A stretch of 64,000 bases of DNA from Paraspadella gotoi (GCA_051294375.1 CM119268.1:16107528-16171527); one strand, 5' to 3'. Positions 46,967 through 59,040 are shown, counted from the first letter of the stretch. Notes: generated by a model not told the origin, from the sequence alone. Numbers and translations: made by a program.

Positions 46967-49290
46967 TGACTTATGTTTTTTCCATCTAAACTCATTTCCC
47001 CTGGCACAATTTCCGTCAATACTTTATATATTATTATATATTAATAATATTTTTAAAAGCTCAGTGCACAACCCAATGAACTAAATTCAAAAAGTTATAT
47101 TGAAAAATCGATTTAGAGTAAAAGAAAAAAAAAAATTTAAAGAGAACTAGAAGTTATACAAAAACGTGTTTTCAATTTTGGCCCGCCTTACTAGATATTA
47201 GGCCTTACTAGATATATTGGCATGTGAATTAAAACAATGTTATCGAAATAATATTTATCAATTTTAATGTATTGTAAGTATTTATTAAGTATTTTTATTC
47301 AGTGAGGTAAAATAACAACTTTTTTTATTCGCTAATTTTTATCTCGGCACTCTCTTCTCTTTCTTATCTTTCTCCCTCTCCTCTCTCTCCTCTCTCTTCC
47401 GTCTCTCCTCTTCTCTCATCTCTCTCTCTCTCTCCTCTCTTTGAAAATTGCGAAACGATCCTTATGCTCATTTTAAAATACTGCTCTCTCAGCACGTCGT
47501 CTCTCTCTCTCTCTCGTCTTTCTTGCTCTCTCTCCTCTCTCCTGACTCTCTCTCTCTTCTCTCTTTGCAATTTGCGACGATCCTTATGCTTTTAGGATTT
47601 TTTAACTTGTATCATTTTTTCTGCTTTCAAGTAATGTGACTTATTTTTTTTTTTTCATTTAAACCATTTCCAACACTGGCACAATTCCGTCAAACTTTAT
47701 ATCTAGCTTTTTCAAAAACACTTTCCTAACCCGCTCAACAAAATTTCATCTCAATCTATTATGGGTTAAAATAAGTAAAGATTCAAGTAAATGTGACTCA
47801 TATTTTTTTCAATTTAAACTCATTTCCACTCGTACGTTTCCACCGAAACTTTATATCAAAGCATCGATACAAACAATTTTTTACCACCCCACATCAAAAA
47901 ATTTGAAAACTCAATCTATCCATTCCCAATTAGTTAATTAGAGACTTTTGGTTAAAATAAGTAAAAATGATTTTAGTAAATGCGACTTAGTTTTTTTCCA
48001 CTTAAACTCATTCCAACTCACTACGATTCCGTCGAAACTTTATACTCCAGCTTATCACACACTTTCGCTACCTACACACAAAATCATCATTTCAATCCAA
48101 CCAGCCAATCACGAAGTTTATTGGAGGCTTTTTGCTAAGGTGGGACGGATGGAGGATTGATGACTGATTTAATTAATTATTGATTAATTAATTGAACTAA
48201 TTGATTAATTAACTGATTAATTATTTGACTATTAATACATCTTGCCTATACATTTAAATATAAAAGGAAAGAAAGCATAATCATTAGTGAACAGGTTTTT
48301 GTTTTTCATTTAAATCATTTTCCACTCAAAAGATTCATCGAAAACTTGGTTTCCTGTTCAAATCACAAACACTTTCTACTCACATACAAAATTTCGGTTT
48401 CCAATCGATAATTAAGTGGTAATAAGCTATCTTGGTCAACATTTGCATAATTTAATCAACTTTGCATAATTTGGTCACATGACATAATTTGGTTAACTGA
48501 CATAATTTGGTCTACTGACATAATTTGGTCAACTGACATAATTTGGGTCAAACTGACATAATTTGATAATTAAGATAATTTGGTCAAAACGGCATAAATT
48601 TGGTTAACTGGCATAAATTTTATCCAACTAGCCTAATTTGTCAACAGGCATATTTGGTCAAACTTGCAAAACTTGATTAACTTGCAGAATTTGTCAACTG
48701 GCATACTTTGTCAATTAGCATAATTTGGTCAATCAATCAATCAATCAATCAATCAAATAATCAGAGAGAGAGAGAGAGAAACTTTTAAAAAATTCAATAA
48801 ATGTGTCTTTTGGTTTTCCTAATTTGGAACTCTTTCCACCTCATACGATTCCAATAGAAAAAATTTTTATCGCCAGCTTTATCACATACTTTCCTACACA
48901 CACACAAAATTCAATTTTCGATTTATCTATCCATTTTTATAAACAAATAAATTATGAGTAAATTTAAGTAAAATCTTAAGTAAATACTGACTTTTGTTTT
49001 CCATTTTAACTCATTTCCACTCGCCACGATTCCAATCGAAACTTTATATCCGGCTCAATCACACACTTTCATACCATCATACAAATTTCAATCAACTTGC
49101 ACCTATCCACTCTGAAGCAATTGGCGTTCTAAATGTGAAATATATTTTTTTTGTTTTTTCAAATTTAACTAATTTCCACTCGCGACGATTCCCTCGAAAA
49201 CTTCATATCCATCTCAATCACACAGTTTCCCTACCCACACACAAATTTTCATACGCAATCCATTCATAGCCAATGCACGGGTAATTGGAG
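46967..49290 (+). repeat. Array of about eight diverged 150-190 bp tandem units
   Basis: Units start near 46967, 47636, 47791, 47980, 48290, 48799, 48984 and 49131. Each reads approximately gtgactt, T-run, catttaaactcatttccact, cacgattccgtcgaaacttt, atatccagcttatcacacac, tttcctaccc, acacaaaatttcattcaatc. Units 4 and 8 run on into ttttgctaaggt-gggacgg, the start of the GGAC tract, which ties the array to the element. Confidence 0.65.
48425..48735 (+). repeat. 17-18 bp minisatellite, unit cataatttggtcaactga
   Basis: About 16-17 imperfect copies in a row, interrupting the array of larger units. Ends in AATC repeats and a short GA run. Confidence 0.8.
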
Positions 49291-49308
49291 TTTTTTGCTA
49301 AGGTTGGG

Positions 49309-49400
49309 ACGGACGGACGGACGGAACGGACGGACGGACGGGAGACGGAACGGACTGGACGGACGGACGGACGGACGGAACAGACAGACGGACGGGACGG
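49309..49400. repeat. GGAC tetranucleotide tract
   Basis: Near-continuous GGAC repeats with occasional extra A or G. Lies before the terminal hairpin of the 3-kb insertion, as shorter GGAC/GACC runs do in the three small relatives. Confidence 0.85.
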
Positions 49401-49514
49401 ACATCATTTTTTTTTTGCATAATTTATCATAATTGATGTTCTGACATGAATAAGTGTGTGCCCCGACAATTATTGAGGGGGCGGGGGACGCGACGACCGA
49501 AAAAGTAGTTATAG

Positions 49515-49546
49515 AGTCGGGATCTGCTGATAAGCAGATCCCGACT
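49515..49546 (+). repeat. Perfect 14-bp-stem hairpin
   Basis: AGTCGGGATCTGCT, loop gata, AGCAGATCCCGACT, then a run of A. It is the right edge of the insertion by comparison with S2. Confidence 0.9.
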
Positions 49547-49548
49547 AA

Positions 49549-50700
49549 AAAAAAAAATGTTTAACATACGCTAAGAAAAATTGACGACAGGACAACGACG
49601 ACGACGAAGCGAAGATGTAAGAACGACCAAACGACAACAACATAGAGAGAACGAAAGGCGACTTGATTAACGTGAAGACGACTACGATCAAGAATAACGA
49701 CGACAACGACAACGACGACGACAACGGCAAACGACGGACAACGTCGAATGATAACGACGACACGACGACGACGACCAAAGAACGACATAAATTATCAAAA
49801 TTGGCCATTATGCAGAATAAATTGTGAGGTAAAAAGATGACGGGCTCAAATTGGCAACCTGAGGGGGGGGGATTTGGAGTGCGCACGTTTACGCAGAATT
49901 AAATTTGGAGTCGTTTTTCTATTTAGAGGACGATGATGATGACGCACGCTGGACGACGACCACGAACGTAATAAATCCTTATATCCAAAGGTTGTTAAAA
50001 ATTAATAACAAAAAAAAGAAAAGAGCTGATTTAAAAAAAAAAAACCTAAAAGTAGAACTAGCCAATTCAGACTTTTTAAAACATGTCGTATGATACCACC
50101 AACGTGCGAGGAGGAACGACTACGTTTCCGAATCGACAATCAGGGCAAACAATACAAACAACGAAAATCGCTTAATTAAAGGACTTCTGGAAAGTAAAGA
50201 AGCAAAAGAAGAAAGAGAATTCAGGAAATTCTAAACTAATTGCCAACGTCCGCGACGTTTTCGCTTTTAACTAAACATCGAGATAAAAACAACAACAAAT
50301 TATACATTAAATAATAAAGATTCGTGTTTATCATCCAATTAATCCTATCTAAACTCACCATCGTGCGACGAGCTTGGGCCGACGTCCCCCGTCCTCAGCT
50401 GATGGGCGTGGCAATCCGTGTCGGCCGGCGACTTCGGGCGGGCACGTATTGCCCACAACTGGCAATTCGAAAGGAAGAAGGGTTGGGCGGTGAAGGGCAA
50501 GGCGCCGGGCACGAGCATCAGCCGGGCTGAGGGGCGGCCCGAGGATGGAGGCGGGGCCGAGGAGGAAAGTTGAGCGGTCGCTGGAAGAAGGAAAAAAAGG
50601 CGAAGTGTGTTCGGGTTAAGAGTCTAAATTTTAACGTTTAATTTTTTTAAATATTTTTTAGAAATTTTAGTTCTAGTTAGGGTTTCAAATAACAGTTAAT
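49549..50700. repeat. Block B copy 1
   Basis: Direct copy of 56838-57890, with a 3' fragment again at 63542-64000. Begins with an A-run and a GAC tract, ends in a CpG-rich stretch holding the minus-strand exon candidate. Rich in small indels relative to copy 2. Confidence 0.8.
50359..50580 (-). pseudogene. Same exon, block B copy 1 (several indels)
   Basis: Counterpart of 57600-57804 with the GTGAGT donor kept, but several single-base insertions that break the frame. Decay or poor consensus cannot be separated. Confidence 0.4.
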
Positions 50701-51081
50701 TTTTGAAATTTAGCTTAACCGTTAAAACATAATATTTTTTAACGGTTAACCGCGTTAAAATCGGTTAATTTTAATAATTTACTTTAAATTTAAATATTAA
50801 TTATTTAAAATCAAACTAAAGTATTTAATGGTATGTTTATCTTAAACCTCTTGCTCCTGTATCTTTTTTAATCTTCTATTTCAAGATAGAATAGTAACAT
50901 ATTTTAGTTAGTAAAAATTAAAATTNNNNNNNNNNNNNNNNNNNNNNNNNAAAAAAAAGAGAACAATTTAACTAAACAGAACTTAGACAAAGAAGTTTTG
51001 ATGGGAAGGCATTAGCGTTGGCCTAGGAAACCACGATGCGCCGTAATTTCTCNNNNNNNNNNNNNNNNNNNNNNNNNAGAG

Positions 51082-51151
<70 letters not shown>

Positions 51152-51331
51152 AGAACAAACCTGCGAAGGGATTGCGGAAGTTTTTTTTTAGTGAAAAAAA
51201 GATTTTAATAATAAATCAAAAGTGTGTGAGAAAAAGAGGGAATGAGAGATAGAGAGAAAGAGAGAGAGTTGAAGATAGAAAAGAGAAAAGATAAGGTGTT
51301 TTTGCCGATAGGTGATTATAACCAGAGGAAT

Positions 51332-51406
<75 letters not shown>

Positions 51407-51575
51407 TACGGCGCATCGTGGTTTCCTAGGCAACGCTAATGCCTTCCCATCAAAACTTCTTTGTCTAAGTTCTGTTTAGTTAAATTGTTCTCTTTTTTTT
51501 TATTCTCCCGTTCATTCGAGTTCCTCTAATGTTTTTTCCGTGCGGCTGGATTCCATTTCTCTCTTTCCTCTCTCT

Positions 51576-51656
<81 letters not shown>

Positions 51657-53315
51657 ATCCATTCGTCGTTGCCGGTTATCGGTGAAAATGCCGGAGGAAA
51701 ATCCGCCGTCTCGTTAAAACTTGTTATTTTGCTAAGAAAAAAAAAATGGAAGGGATGAAAGGTTGGAGATCCTCCAGGAGCTGTTAGTGGAGCACAAGCT
51801 GGAGAGAGTTGCTCCCAGTGGAGTGTGAATTTAATAAAAATTGTCGATTGGAACAAACGAAACTAAATATACCCAGACTAAAAACTCACGCTCGATTATA
51901 AAGCATATGAGAGCGAAAAATTCATTTAATACGTCGAAAAATCAATAATTAGCTTTTGCGAAATTCGCGCTTCGTCTTTCTAACGCACAGCCTCTCGTTA
52001 ACAGTGATGCTTTTTTCTCCGCTCACTGCGTTCACTGCTTCATCGATCAGTTTACCCATCCGTCGGAGTCGCCGCTGCCGCTGCCTCCGCCGCCTCCGAC
52101 GCCGCACAGAGCAGTTGATTTGACTTGACTCACTTAATAAAGCTTGAGAGGCTGCCGTCAGAATGTTTTTTTAAGGTGGGAAAGGTGATTCGGTTGTGTT
52201 GACCTGGCACATTTCGTTGTTCGAGAAAAGGATGAAATTCCACTTTTCCATTTTTTTTCTTCTTGATTTTTTGAGCTTCCCTTCTCTTTTCCCTTCCGTT
52301 AAAAACCGTAGAGACGAGAGTAAACTTTAAAGGACAAGACGACGTCAGATGATTCGTTCACGACGCTTCGACGATTTTGCCGACAAATAGTGACGTCTGA
52401 CGAAAATGACGCCTGTCAACTTCTATTGTCTGGGAATTGTGAGTCGTTCACATGGGGGAAAGAGAATCATAGTCTTTGTCATTTAATTTTATTTTATAAA
52501 ATATGAAATATAAACGAGATTCAAAAGAAAATGAAGACGTAAATCAAAATTTAAACGATATAAAAGTATGATATGAGCGTCACTCGTGTTCCAGAGCAAA
52601 GAAATCCGATGGGTGCTTCGACCCGTGACAGTAGACACTAGACACACTGAGACAGTGTCATAAAACGCGCGCGGTTTGAAAAAAGTCGCCACAATCAGTA
52701 ATACAACATCAAAATCTCTTTCGAAACCTTTTTACCTTTCAAATTAAAAAGATAAAATTACTCTCTCTCTCTTTTCCCCGCTTCCACAGTTAATCAATTT
52801 TTTCGCACCCATTACAACGTAATTTATTACTACGTAATTTATTACCTCGCGGCTTTTTTTTCGTGATTATCTGGGAAAACGGGAGAAGGAAGGAGCGGGA
52901 GAAGCGCGATACATTTTCATTAGCGCCTTTAATAATCACCATCAGCTTCGCAATTCTCTCCCTTTTCTCTTTCCCCGTCTTTTCTTGGAAAAAAAGATTT
53001 CGGGAGATGTTTGTCTTATCGGAAAACCGAAAGTGCACGACTTGATAATAATATTTTTTATTCGTATTCAAAAGTCGCAAGGTTATAATCACAATATCAT
53101 AGATACGCAAAGTTTCTTTAGTTATACATGTATCGTATGACTAATCTTATAATTTTATAATTGACGCGCCAAAAAAAAAAGCCACTATTGCACTTCGTGT
53201 CACACGCATTGCCATTTTCGTGCCATTTTTTCTTGCCGTCCCTTCTCCAACATTTTCCTCTAGTTCCAAAACTCTTTCGCCTCCTTGAATTTTTGATGGG
53301 GACTTTCAAACTTCA

Positions 53316-53450
53316 TTAAGCGTCGTCGTCTTCGCTGGAAAGGCATTCGTCCTGCGAGGGATTACTTCTTCTTCGTCGTCGTTTTCGTCGTCGTCGTCGA
53401 CGTCGTCTGCCTCGTCGTCGTCTGCCCACGGCAACGTGCTCTTCATCTTT
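53316..53450 (-). pseudogene. Acidic C-terminal exon candidate, S2 copy (different one-base deletion)
   Basis: Same segment as 42943-43075. Here the Asp/Glu stretch and EEEVIPRRTNA are in frame, but a base is missing further on, so the SSSEDDDA tail seen in S1 is lost and a different ending is read. The two copies are damaged at different places. Confidence 0.3.
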
Positions 53451-53705
53451 TCCTCCATTCGATTTCATTCGTTATCGTCATTGTCAAGGATCATCGCTTT
53501 TCATTCGATATTCATTAGGCCCTTTTGTAATTATCCTCATTATTGTTTGAATTAATGATTGGTTTTGTTTTTTTTTATCTTTTTGTTACTCCAAAATTCG
53601 TTTTACTATTTTCATTATTGACACATCTAATTTCTGTTGTTTCTGTTGCCAAATTTAGTCATTAAAAATTATTTTAACTTCACAAAAAAATATCCCTTGC
53701 CGTCG

Positions 53706-53892
53706 TTATATTTTTTTGTTGTTGTCGTTATCACCCGCGATGTCTTCGTCGTCGTCGTCATCGTCGTCGTCGTTGTGTTCATCGTCGTCGTCGGGCTCTA
53801 CGGTTAACTCTTTATCGCCAGCATTCGTTTTCTCTTTTGACACATCAGACGATGAGAGAGCTTTCTTGCTGTCAGCATTACTTAGTTTTTTG
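53706..53892 (-). CDS. Acidic exon candidate, S2 copy
   Basis: The minus strand reads NADSKKALSSSDVSKEKTNA, GDKELTVEPDDDDEHN, an Asp run, EDIAG, and then either a GTGATA donor or Asn/Lys residues to a stop at 53706. In S1 (about 43370-43520) the GTC tract differs in length and shifts the frame. Probably the exon before 53316-53450 in the same unknown acidic gene. Confidence 0.3.
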
Positions 53893-55344
53893 GCTCATTT
53901 TAGACCTAAATAAAGAGATTTCATTTTTTGTCGGTTATTCTTTCACTTTTTAACTCGCAACAGAAATTCGTTCTGGCGACAAAGTATCTTGTATGGAAAT
54001 GGTGCAACCATTATAAAAATTAGTCTGGCCTCGCTTCCCTATCAAGGAACAGATATTATTTTTTAACAGTTTTAATTAGATTGAAGTAATGAAAGCTTGC
54101 AGGGACCTACTATGTCATTATCTTGTAAGAATGAGGGAGGCTTTAACCCACCAACGCCTGTCCAAAGTCAGGGGCAAGATAGCTTATTTATTAATTGAAT
54201 GGATAATTTTTATATTGTACCAATTTCATACAAAAATAAATAAAAAGAGCCGACGGTGATGAAATTGATACTTCATGATTTTCGGCATCAAAATGCAGAC
54301 TTTTTTTAACGAAGCTCGAAACCCGTGAGTATTTTTCCCATCCACCGATCACACTCGGCTTTTGTCCGCCATCGAGCGTTAATCGTCGTTTTTGTCGCCC
54401 GTAGTCGTCGTCTTCGTCGCGATGGTCGTCGTTCCTCTCGCCGTTATGGTTTTTATGGCTTAATTTCTTGAAAAATGGTCAGTCCTCGGGCAACATTTCA
54501 CGCATTGCGCGACAACGCTCTTCGCCCGGGGAAAGGTGTGGCGCTCGCAGGAGTGGAAGCCCATATTTTCTTTCTCCCGCTTATATTTTTTCACGCGGGA
54601 AGAGGAGGAGGAAGAGGAGGAGGAAGAGGAGATTAAAGGAAGAGAAGAAACAAGGAAACGGTTTTCATCTTTCGCGTCGGAAAAGCGACGGTTCCTGGCG
54701 GCAATTTCGAATTACGACGCTTTCAAAGGTTGCTAGGAAACGAGATAAGAAGTTGGATGGAGGCCTTAAACCACCAAAGCCTGTCCAAAGTCGGCAAGAT
54801 AGCTTATCTATTGAATGAATGGTTTATTTTTATATTGGTTTTACCAATTTCATGTAATATCGAATAGTACAACGTTAGTAGAGCCACTATGAAAAATATC
54901 CATTCGTACAAGCTTTCTCGCCTCTTAACTTTGGACATGCTATACGGATCAGATATTCCAAAAACTCCTGAATCATTCAATCAAGAATTTCTAACAATTT
55001 GGTAATTTATCTATCTATATTTATTTATTAGTTTTCACTCTTAATTCTAAAAATAGCGACTCCTTCGATCGTCATAATATGCGGAATCGTTGAACTGACT
55101 GTTTTATATTAAAAAAAACCCAATGAATAAAAGTAAAATATTCAACAATGAAATTCAAAGATAAAAGAGCATCTTCGTAATTGAGCATCTGTGTTGTCGC
55201 TCATCTCTTCCATTTCGCTTCGCCTTCACCTTCATCCTCGATTTCCCTCATTGACTCCTCCGTTCACTTTTCCCCTTCTCACCTAATTCACCGACGTTAT
55301 CAAGCGATAAAAAATTTATGGAGGAAAATTCCACTCTCGTTTCC

Positions 55345-55441
<97 letters not shown>

Positions 55442-56184
55442 ATAACCCTCTTGTCCTACCTTCGCCTGACCTTTTCCTCGCCCGGCTTTCCCTCTAATCA
55501 CCTGCCCAATTCATAATCCGTCGCGACCATAAATATTCACCACCATCACCGATTCAAAGCTTCGACCGCAAGGAAGACCGGGGATGGGGAATTGAGGATC
55601 GGGAAGGGGATTTTGGGAAGGGGATTTGGGGAAATGGGAATTGGGGACTGGAGATTTGGGAAGTGGATTTGGAAATGAGGACATGGGGGGGAATATATCA
55701 TAAGGGGATTTGGAGAAGGAAATTGAGGAGGGGATTTGGGGAAAGAGATTGGGGAATTGATGGGGGAAAGATTGGAGAGCGTATTGGGTAGGTGATTGGG
55801 GATTGGATTTGTAAAAGGGAATTTGTGGAAGGGGATTTTTTAAGGGAAGGGTATCTTGGGAAGGGGATTTGAGGATGGAGATTTGGGAAGAGATTGGGGA
55901 AGAAATTGGGAAGGTGATTGGAGAGGGCATTTTGGGCGGGAATTTCATGAAGGGGATTCGGGAGTGGCCCTGAGGAAAGGGGATTTGGGGAAGGGGAACA
56001 AAGAATGGAGGAAAGGCTGTGGTCTTTGTGGTCGGTCGGTCGCCCTCTCGGAATCGGGTCAGATGAAGGAGGAATTGGAGTGGAGAGAGAAAAGGCGGTC
56101 GAAGTCGAAATCCTTTGAAGGCGAAGACGAAGACGAAATGTGGAAAGTGAGGAGTTTAATTGAAGGCCACTTGCGCAATGAGGA

Positions 56185-56260
<76 letters not shown>

Positions 56261-57200
56261 AGGAAAGACAGGGTCGACGGAGAAGTGGTTGGTTTGTTTT
56301 CTTTCTTTCTTTCTTTCTTTCTGTCTTTCTTTCTTTCTGTCTTTCTTTCTTTCTGTCTTTCTTTTTTCCTTTCTTTCCCCTCTTTCTCTCTCGGAGGGTG
56401 GAGTTCCAAAATCCGAATCAAAGGTTCACGTCTCATTTGCTTCGAATTGAATGCGAGCGAATTAGCGTCGACGTCGTCGACCGCATCGGAAAGCGAAGAA
56501 ATAAGTAAAGAAATGGGGAGAAAAGAAGGAATTTAAAAGGGGAAACGAGAGACAGAAAGAAAGAACGAAAGAAGAAAAGAAAGAGAGAAAGAAAGAAAAA
56601 AAGAAATAAAATAAAAAGAAAGAAAGAAGTAAGAAAATAAAGAAAGAAGAAAGAAAGGAAGAAAGAAATTTAAGAGTAAAAGATAGTAGGAAAAATAGAG
56701 ACAATTAATAAAAAGTAATACAAATCATTATCATCGTGATTTTTCACTCACAATATACTTTTTTATGGAACGGTTGTTGTAACTACTGTGAAGCGCAAGT
56801 TGACGATGTCAACTGATGTTTACAATAAGTGTATTGTAAAAAAAAATGTTACATACGGCTAAGAGAAAATTGACGACGACGACGACGACGACGAAGATGT
56901 AAGAACGACAACGACAACAACATAGAGAGAACGAAGGCGACTTGATTAACGGTGAAGACGACTACGATCAAGAACACGACGACAACGACAACGACGACGA
57001 CAACGCAAACGACGACAACGTCGATGATAACGACGACAACGACGACGACGACCAAGACGACTAAATTATCAAATTGGCCATTATGCAGAATAAATTGTGA
57101 GGTAAAAAAGATGACGGCTCAAATTAGGCAACCTGAGGGGGGGGGGATTTGAGTGCGCTTCGTTTACGCAGATTAAATTTGGAGTCGTTTTCTATTTCAG

Positions 57201-57284
57201 AGGACGATGATGATGACGACGCTGGCGACGACCACGACGTAATAAAATCCGTTATATCCAAGGTTGTTAAAATTAATACAAAAA
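57201..57284 (+). CDS. Alternative plus-strand exon candidate in block B
   Basis: Acceptor tctatttcag and donor aaaagGTAAGA bracket a frame reading DDDDDDAGDDHDVIKSVISK and VVKINTK. It conflicts with the minus-strand hydrophobic reading of the same DNA; only one is likely real. The B1 copy (49927-50010) has frame-breaking indels. Confidence 0.22.
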
Positions 57285-57599
57285 GGTAAGAGCTGATAAA
57301 AAAAAAAAAACCTAAAAGTAGAACTAAGCCAATTCAGACGTTTTAAACAACGTGCGAGGAGGACGACTACGATTTCCGAAATCACAATCAGGGCAACAAT
57401 ACAACAACGAAATCGCTAATTAAAAGGACTTCTGGAAAGTAAGAAGCAAAGAAGAAAGAGAATCAGGAAATTCTAAACTAACTGCCAACGTCGCGACGTT
57501 TTCGCTTTTAAACTAAACATCGAGATAAAAACAACAACAATAAATACATAAATAAATAAAGATTCGTGTTATCATCCAAATTAATCCTAATCTACTCAC

Positions 57600-57804
57600 G
57601 GCGACGAGCTTGGCGACGTCCCCGTCCTCGCTGATGGGCGTGGCATCCGTGTCGGCGGCGACTTCGGGCGGCACGTATTGCCACAACTGGCAATTCGAAG
57701 GAAGAAGGGTGGCGGTGGAAGGGCAGGCGCCGGGCACGAGCATCAGGCCGGGCTGAGGGGCGGCCCGAGGATGGAGGCGGGCCGAGGAGGAAAGTTGAGC
57801 GTCG
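57600..57804 (-). CDS. Exon of an unidentified gene, block B copy 2
   Basis: On the minus strand a pyrimidine tract and ctccag acceptor precede 57804, and the donor GTGAGT follows 57600. Between them 205 nt are open and strongly G/C at third positions: LMLVPGACPSTATLLPSN, then CQLWQYVPPEVAADTDATPI and SEDGDVAKLVA. Starts in phase 1, ends in phase 0. GC is far above the surroundings. Next on the minus strand, after a good acceptor (cttactttccag, ending at 57432), is hydrophobic sequence (ALIVISEIVVVLLARCLKRL) that looks transmembrane but is not in a compatible frame here. A second frame over the exon is also open but codon-poor. I do not recognise the family. Confidence 0.5.
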
Positions 57805-57889
57805 CTGGAGAAGGAAAAAAAAGCGGAAGTGTGTTCGGGTTAAGAGTCTAATTTTAACTTTAATTTTTTTTTATTTTTTAGAATTTTAG

Positions 57890-58172
57890 TTCTAGTTAAA
57901 GTATACTGTGTCAAATTTAAACTTCTTTTTTTTTTCCTTGCGATATTTTTCTGATCTCCGTTTCTCAGTCGACTTCTCAGACTCATTTAAGCCACAGGTT
58001 TTTTAGGAGGCGTTTAGGAAACAGAGAGGATGCTCTCTCTCTGTTTCTCTCTCTCTTTCTTTCTCTTTCTCTCTCTATCTCTCTCTCTCTCTCTTTTTCC
58101 CTAATTGTTGCAGATTTGAGTAAAAACAAAGGAGCAACTGTTCGCCGTTGGGGAGGTCGGAAGAAAAATGGT

Positions 58173-58239
<67 letters not shown>

Positions 58240-59040
58240 CGCGCGCCAGAGGACATATTATATGCAAAGAAGGTTGGGATTCTATGCAAACAAGAAGAAG
58301 CAGCACCTGCTTCGCGGTAGTTTGGGTAAAAAACTAAATTGTTTATTTTCCTTTCTGCATAAGAGGGGAGGGGGGTAAAAAAAGTATTTTTCGATTCTAA
58401 TCAGTAAAAACAATGATTTAAATTCTGTATTTTCATTCGAAAGAGAATAAGAAACGAAATCACATTCCAGGAGCCACAACACGATTTGCTTAGCGGTTTT
58501 CATTCGCTTAGAAGGTACAAAAATCACAACTCATAAGCTCCAAAAAAAAAAAGAAGATGCAAAAAGCTGAGAAAAAAAATTTATAAAGCGCGATGTCTAT
58601 TTTCTAAATTTGAAATGACGTCAAAAAATCATTTTAGAAGAGGTATATTTATAAATTTGAGTTACTAAGTGTAAAAAGCCCAAATTTGACACAACCAAAA
58701 AGATATTATCATATTAGGAGAGAAAATACGTTTAAAAAGCCGTGGGAAAAATGGGGAGGAAAAAAGAAAAAAGAAAAAAAGAAAGAAGAAAATAACAAAG
58801 AAACGCGCGAGAGAATAATTGACCGAAGAAAAGAGGGAATTGCGACGGTTTTCCTCCCAAAAATAAGTTAGTGCATTCGTGAGCTGAATTTCAAATCGGC
58901 TTTCAAGTTAAGCGGGGTTTTTTAAGGTTCGCCATTAACCGAACCCCGAACCGCCGAAAATCCTATCTTAATACAAAACGAACGGTTCAGCCGCTCACGT
59001 TTTAATCGCCTCGAACGCTTTTAACCGATTCCTCTTTTCA
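57890..59040. other. Spacer with CT/GA tracts
   Basis: CT at 58029-58095, GA at 58182-58235; otherwise AT-rich with no supportable gene. Confidence 0.5.

Larger units (their letters stand above)
46507..49546 (+). mobile_element. About 3.04-kb insertion, palindrome-ended element with internal satellite
   Basis: The S2 copy runs straight from gtgtattgt through A's into atgtta (56831-56850). S1 has the same flanks at 46496-46506 and 49547-49560 with about 3.04 kb between. The insert holds TTAA-rich repeats, about eight 150-190 bp tandem units, an 18-bp minisatellite, a GGAC tract (49309-49400) and a terminal perfect 14-bp-stem hairpin (49515-49546) starting AGT and ending ACT before AAA. No transposase-like ORF, so non-autonomous. 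The exact left end is blurred by A's. Confidence 0.6.
51078..56838 (+). repeat. Segmental duplication copy S2, left part inverted
   Basis: 51078-52758 is the reverse complement of S1 40701-42380; 52759 onward is direct. The junction at about 52758 and the left edge both fall in CT/GA microsatellites. A 102-bp direct fragment (50951-51052) sits between two 25-N gaps just before it and repeats sequence present again in inverted form at 51404-51501. Confidence 0.85.
56838..57890. repeat. Block B copy 2
   Basis: Follows S2 directly, without the 3-kb insertion that separates S1 and block B copy 1. Best-preserved copy. Confidence 0.8.

Noticed and set aside
48425-48735. CRISPR-like regular repeats
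   Set aside because: A 17-18 bp tandem repeat without spacers in an animal genome; a minisatellite.
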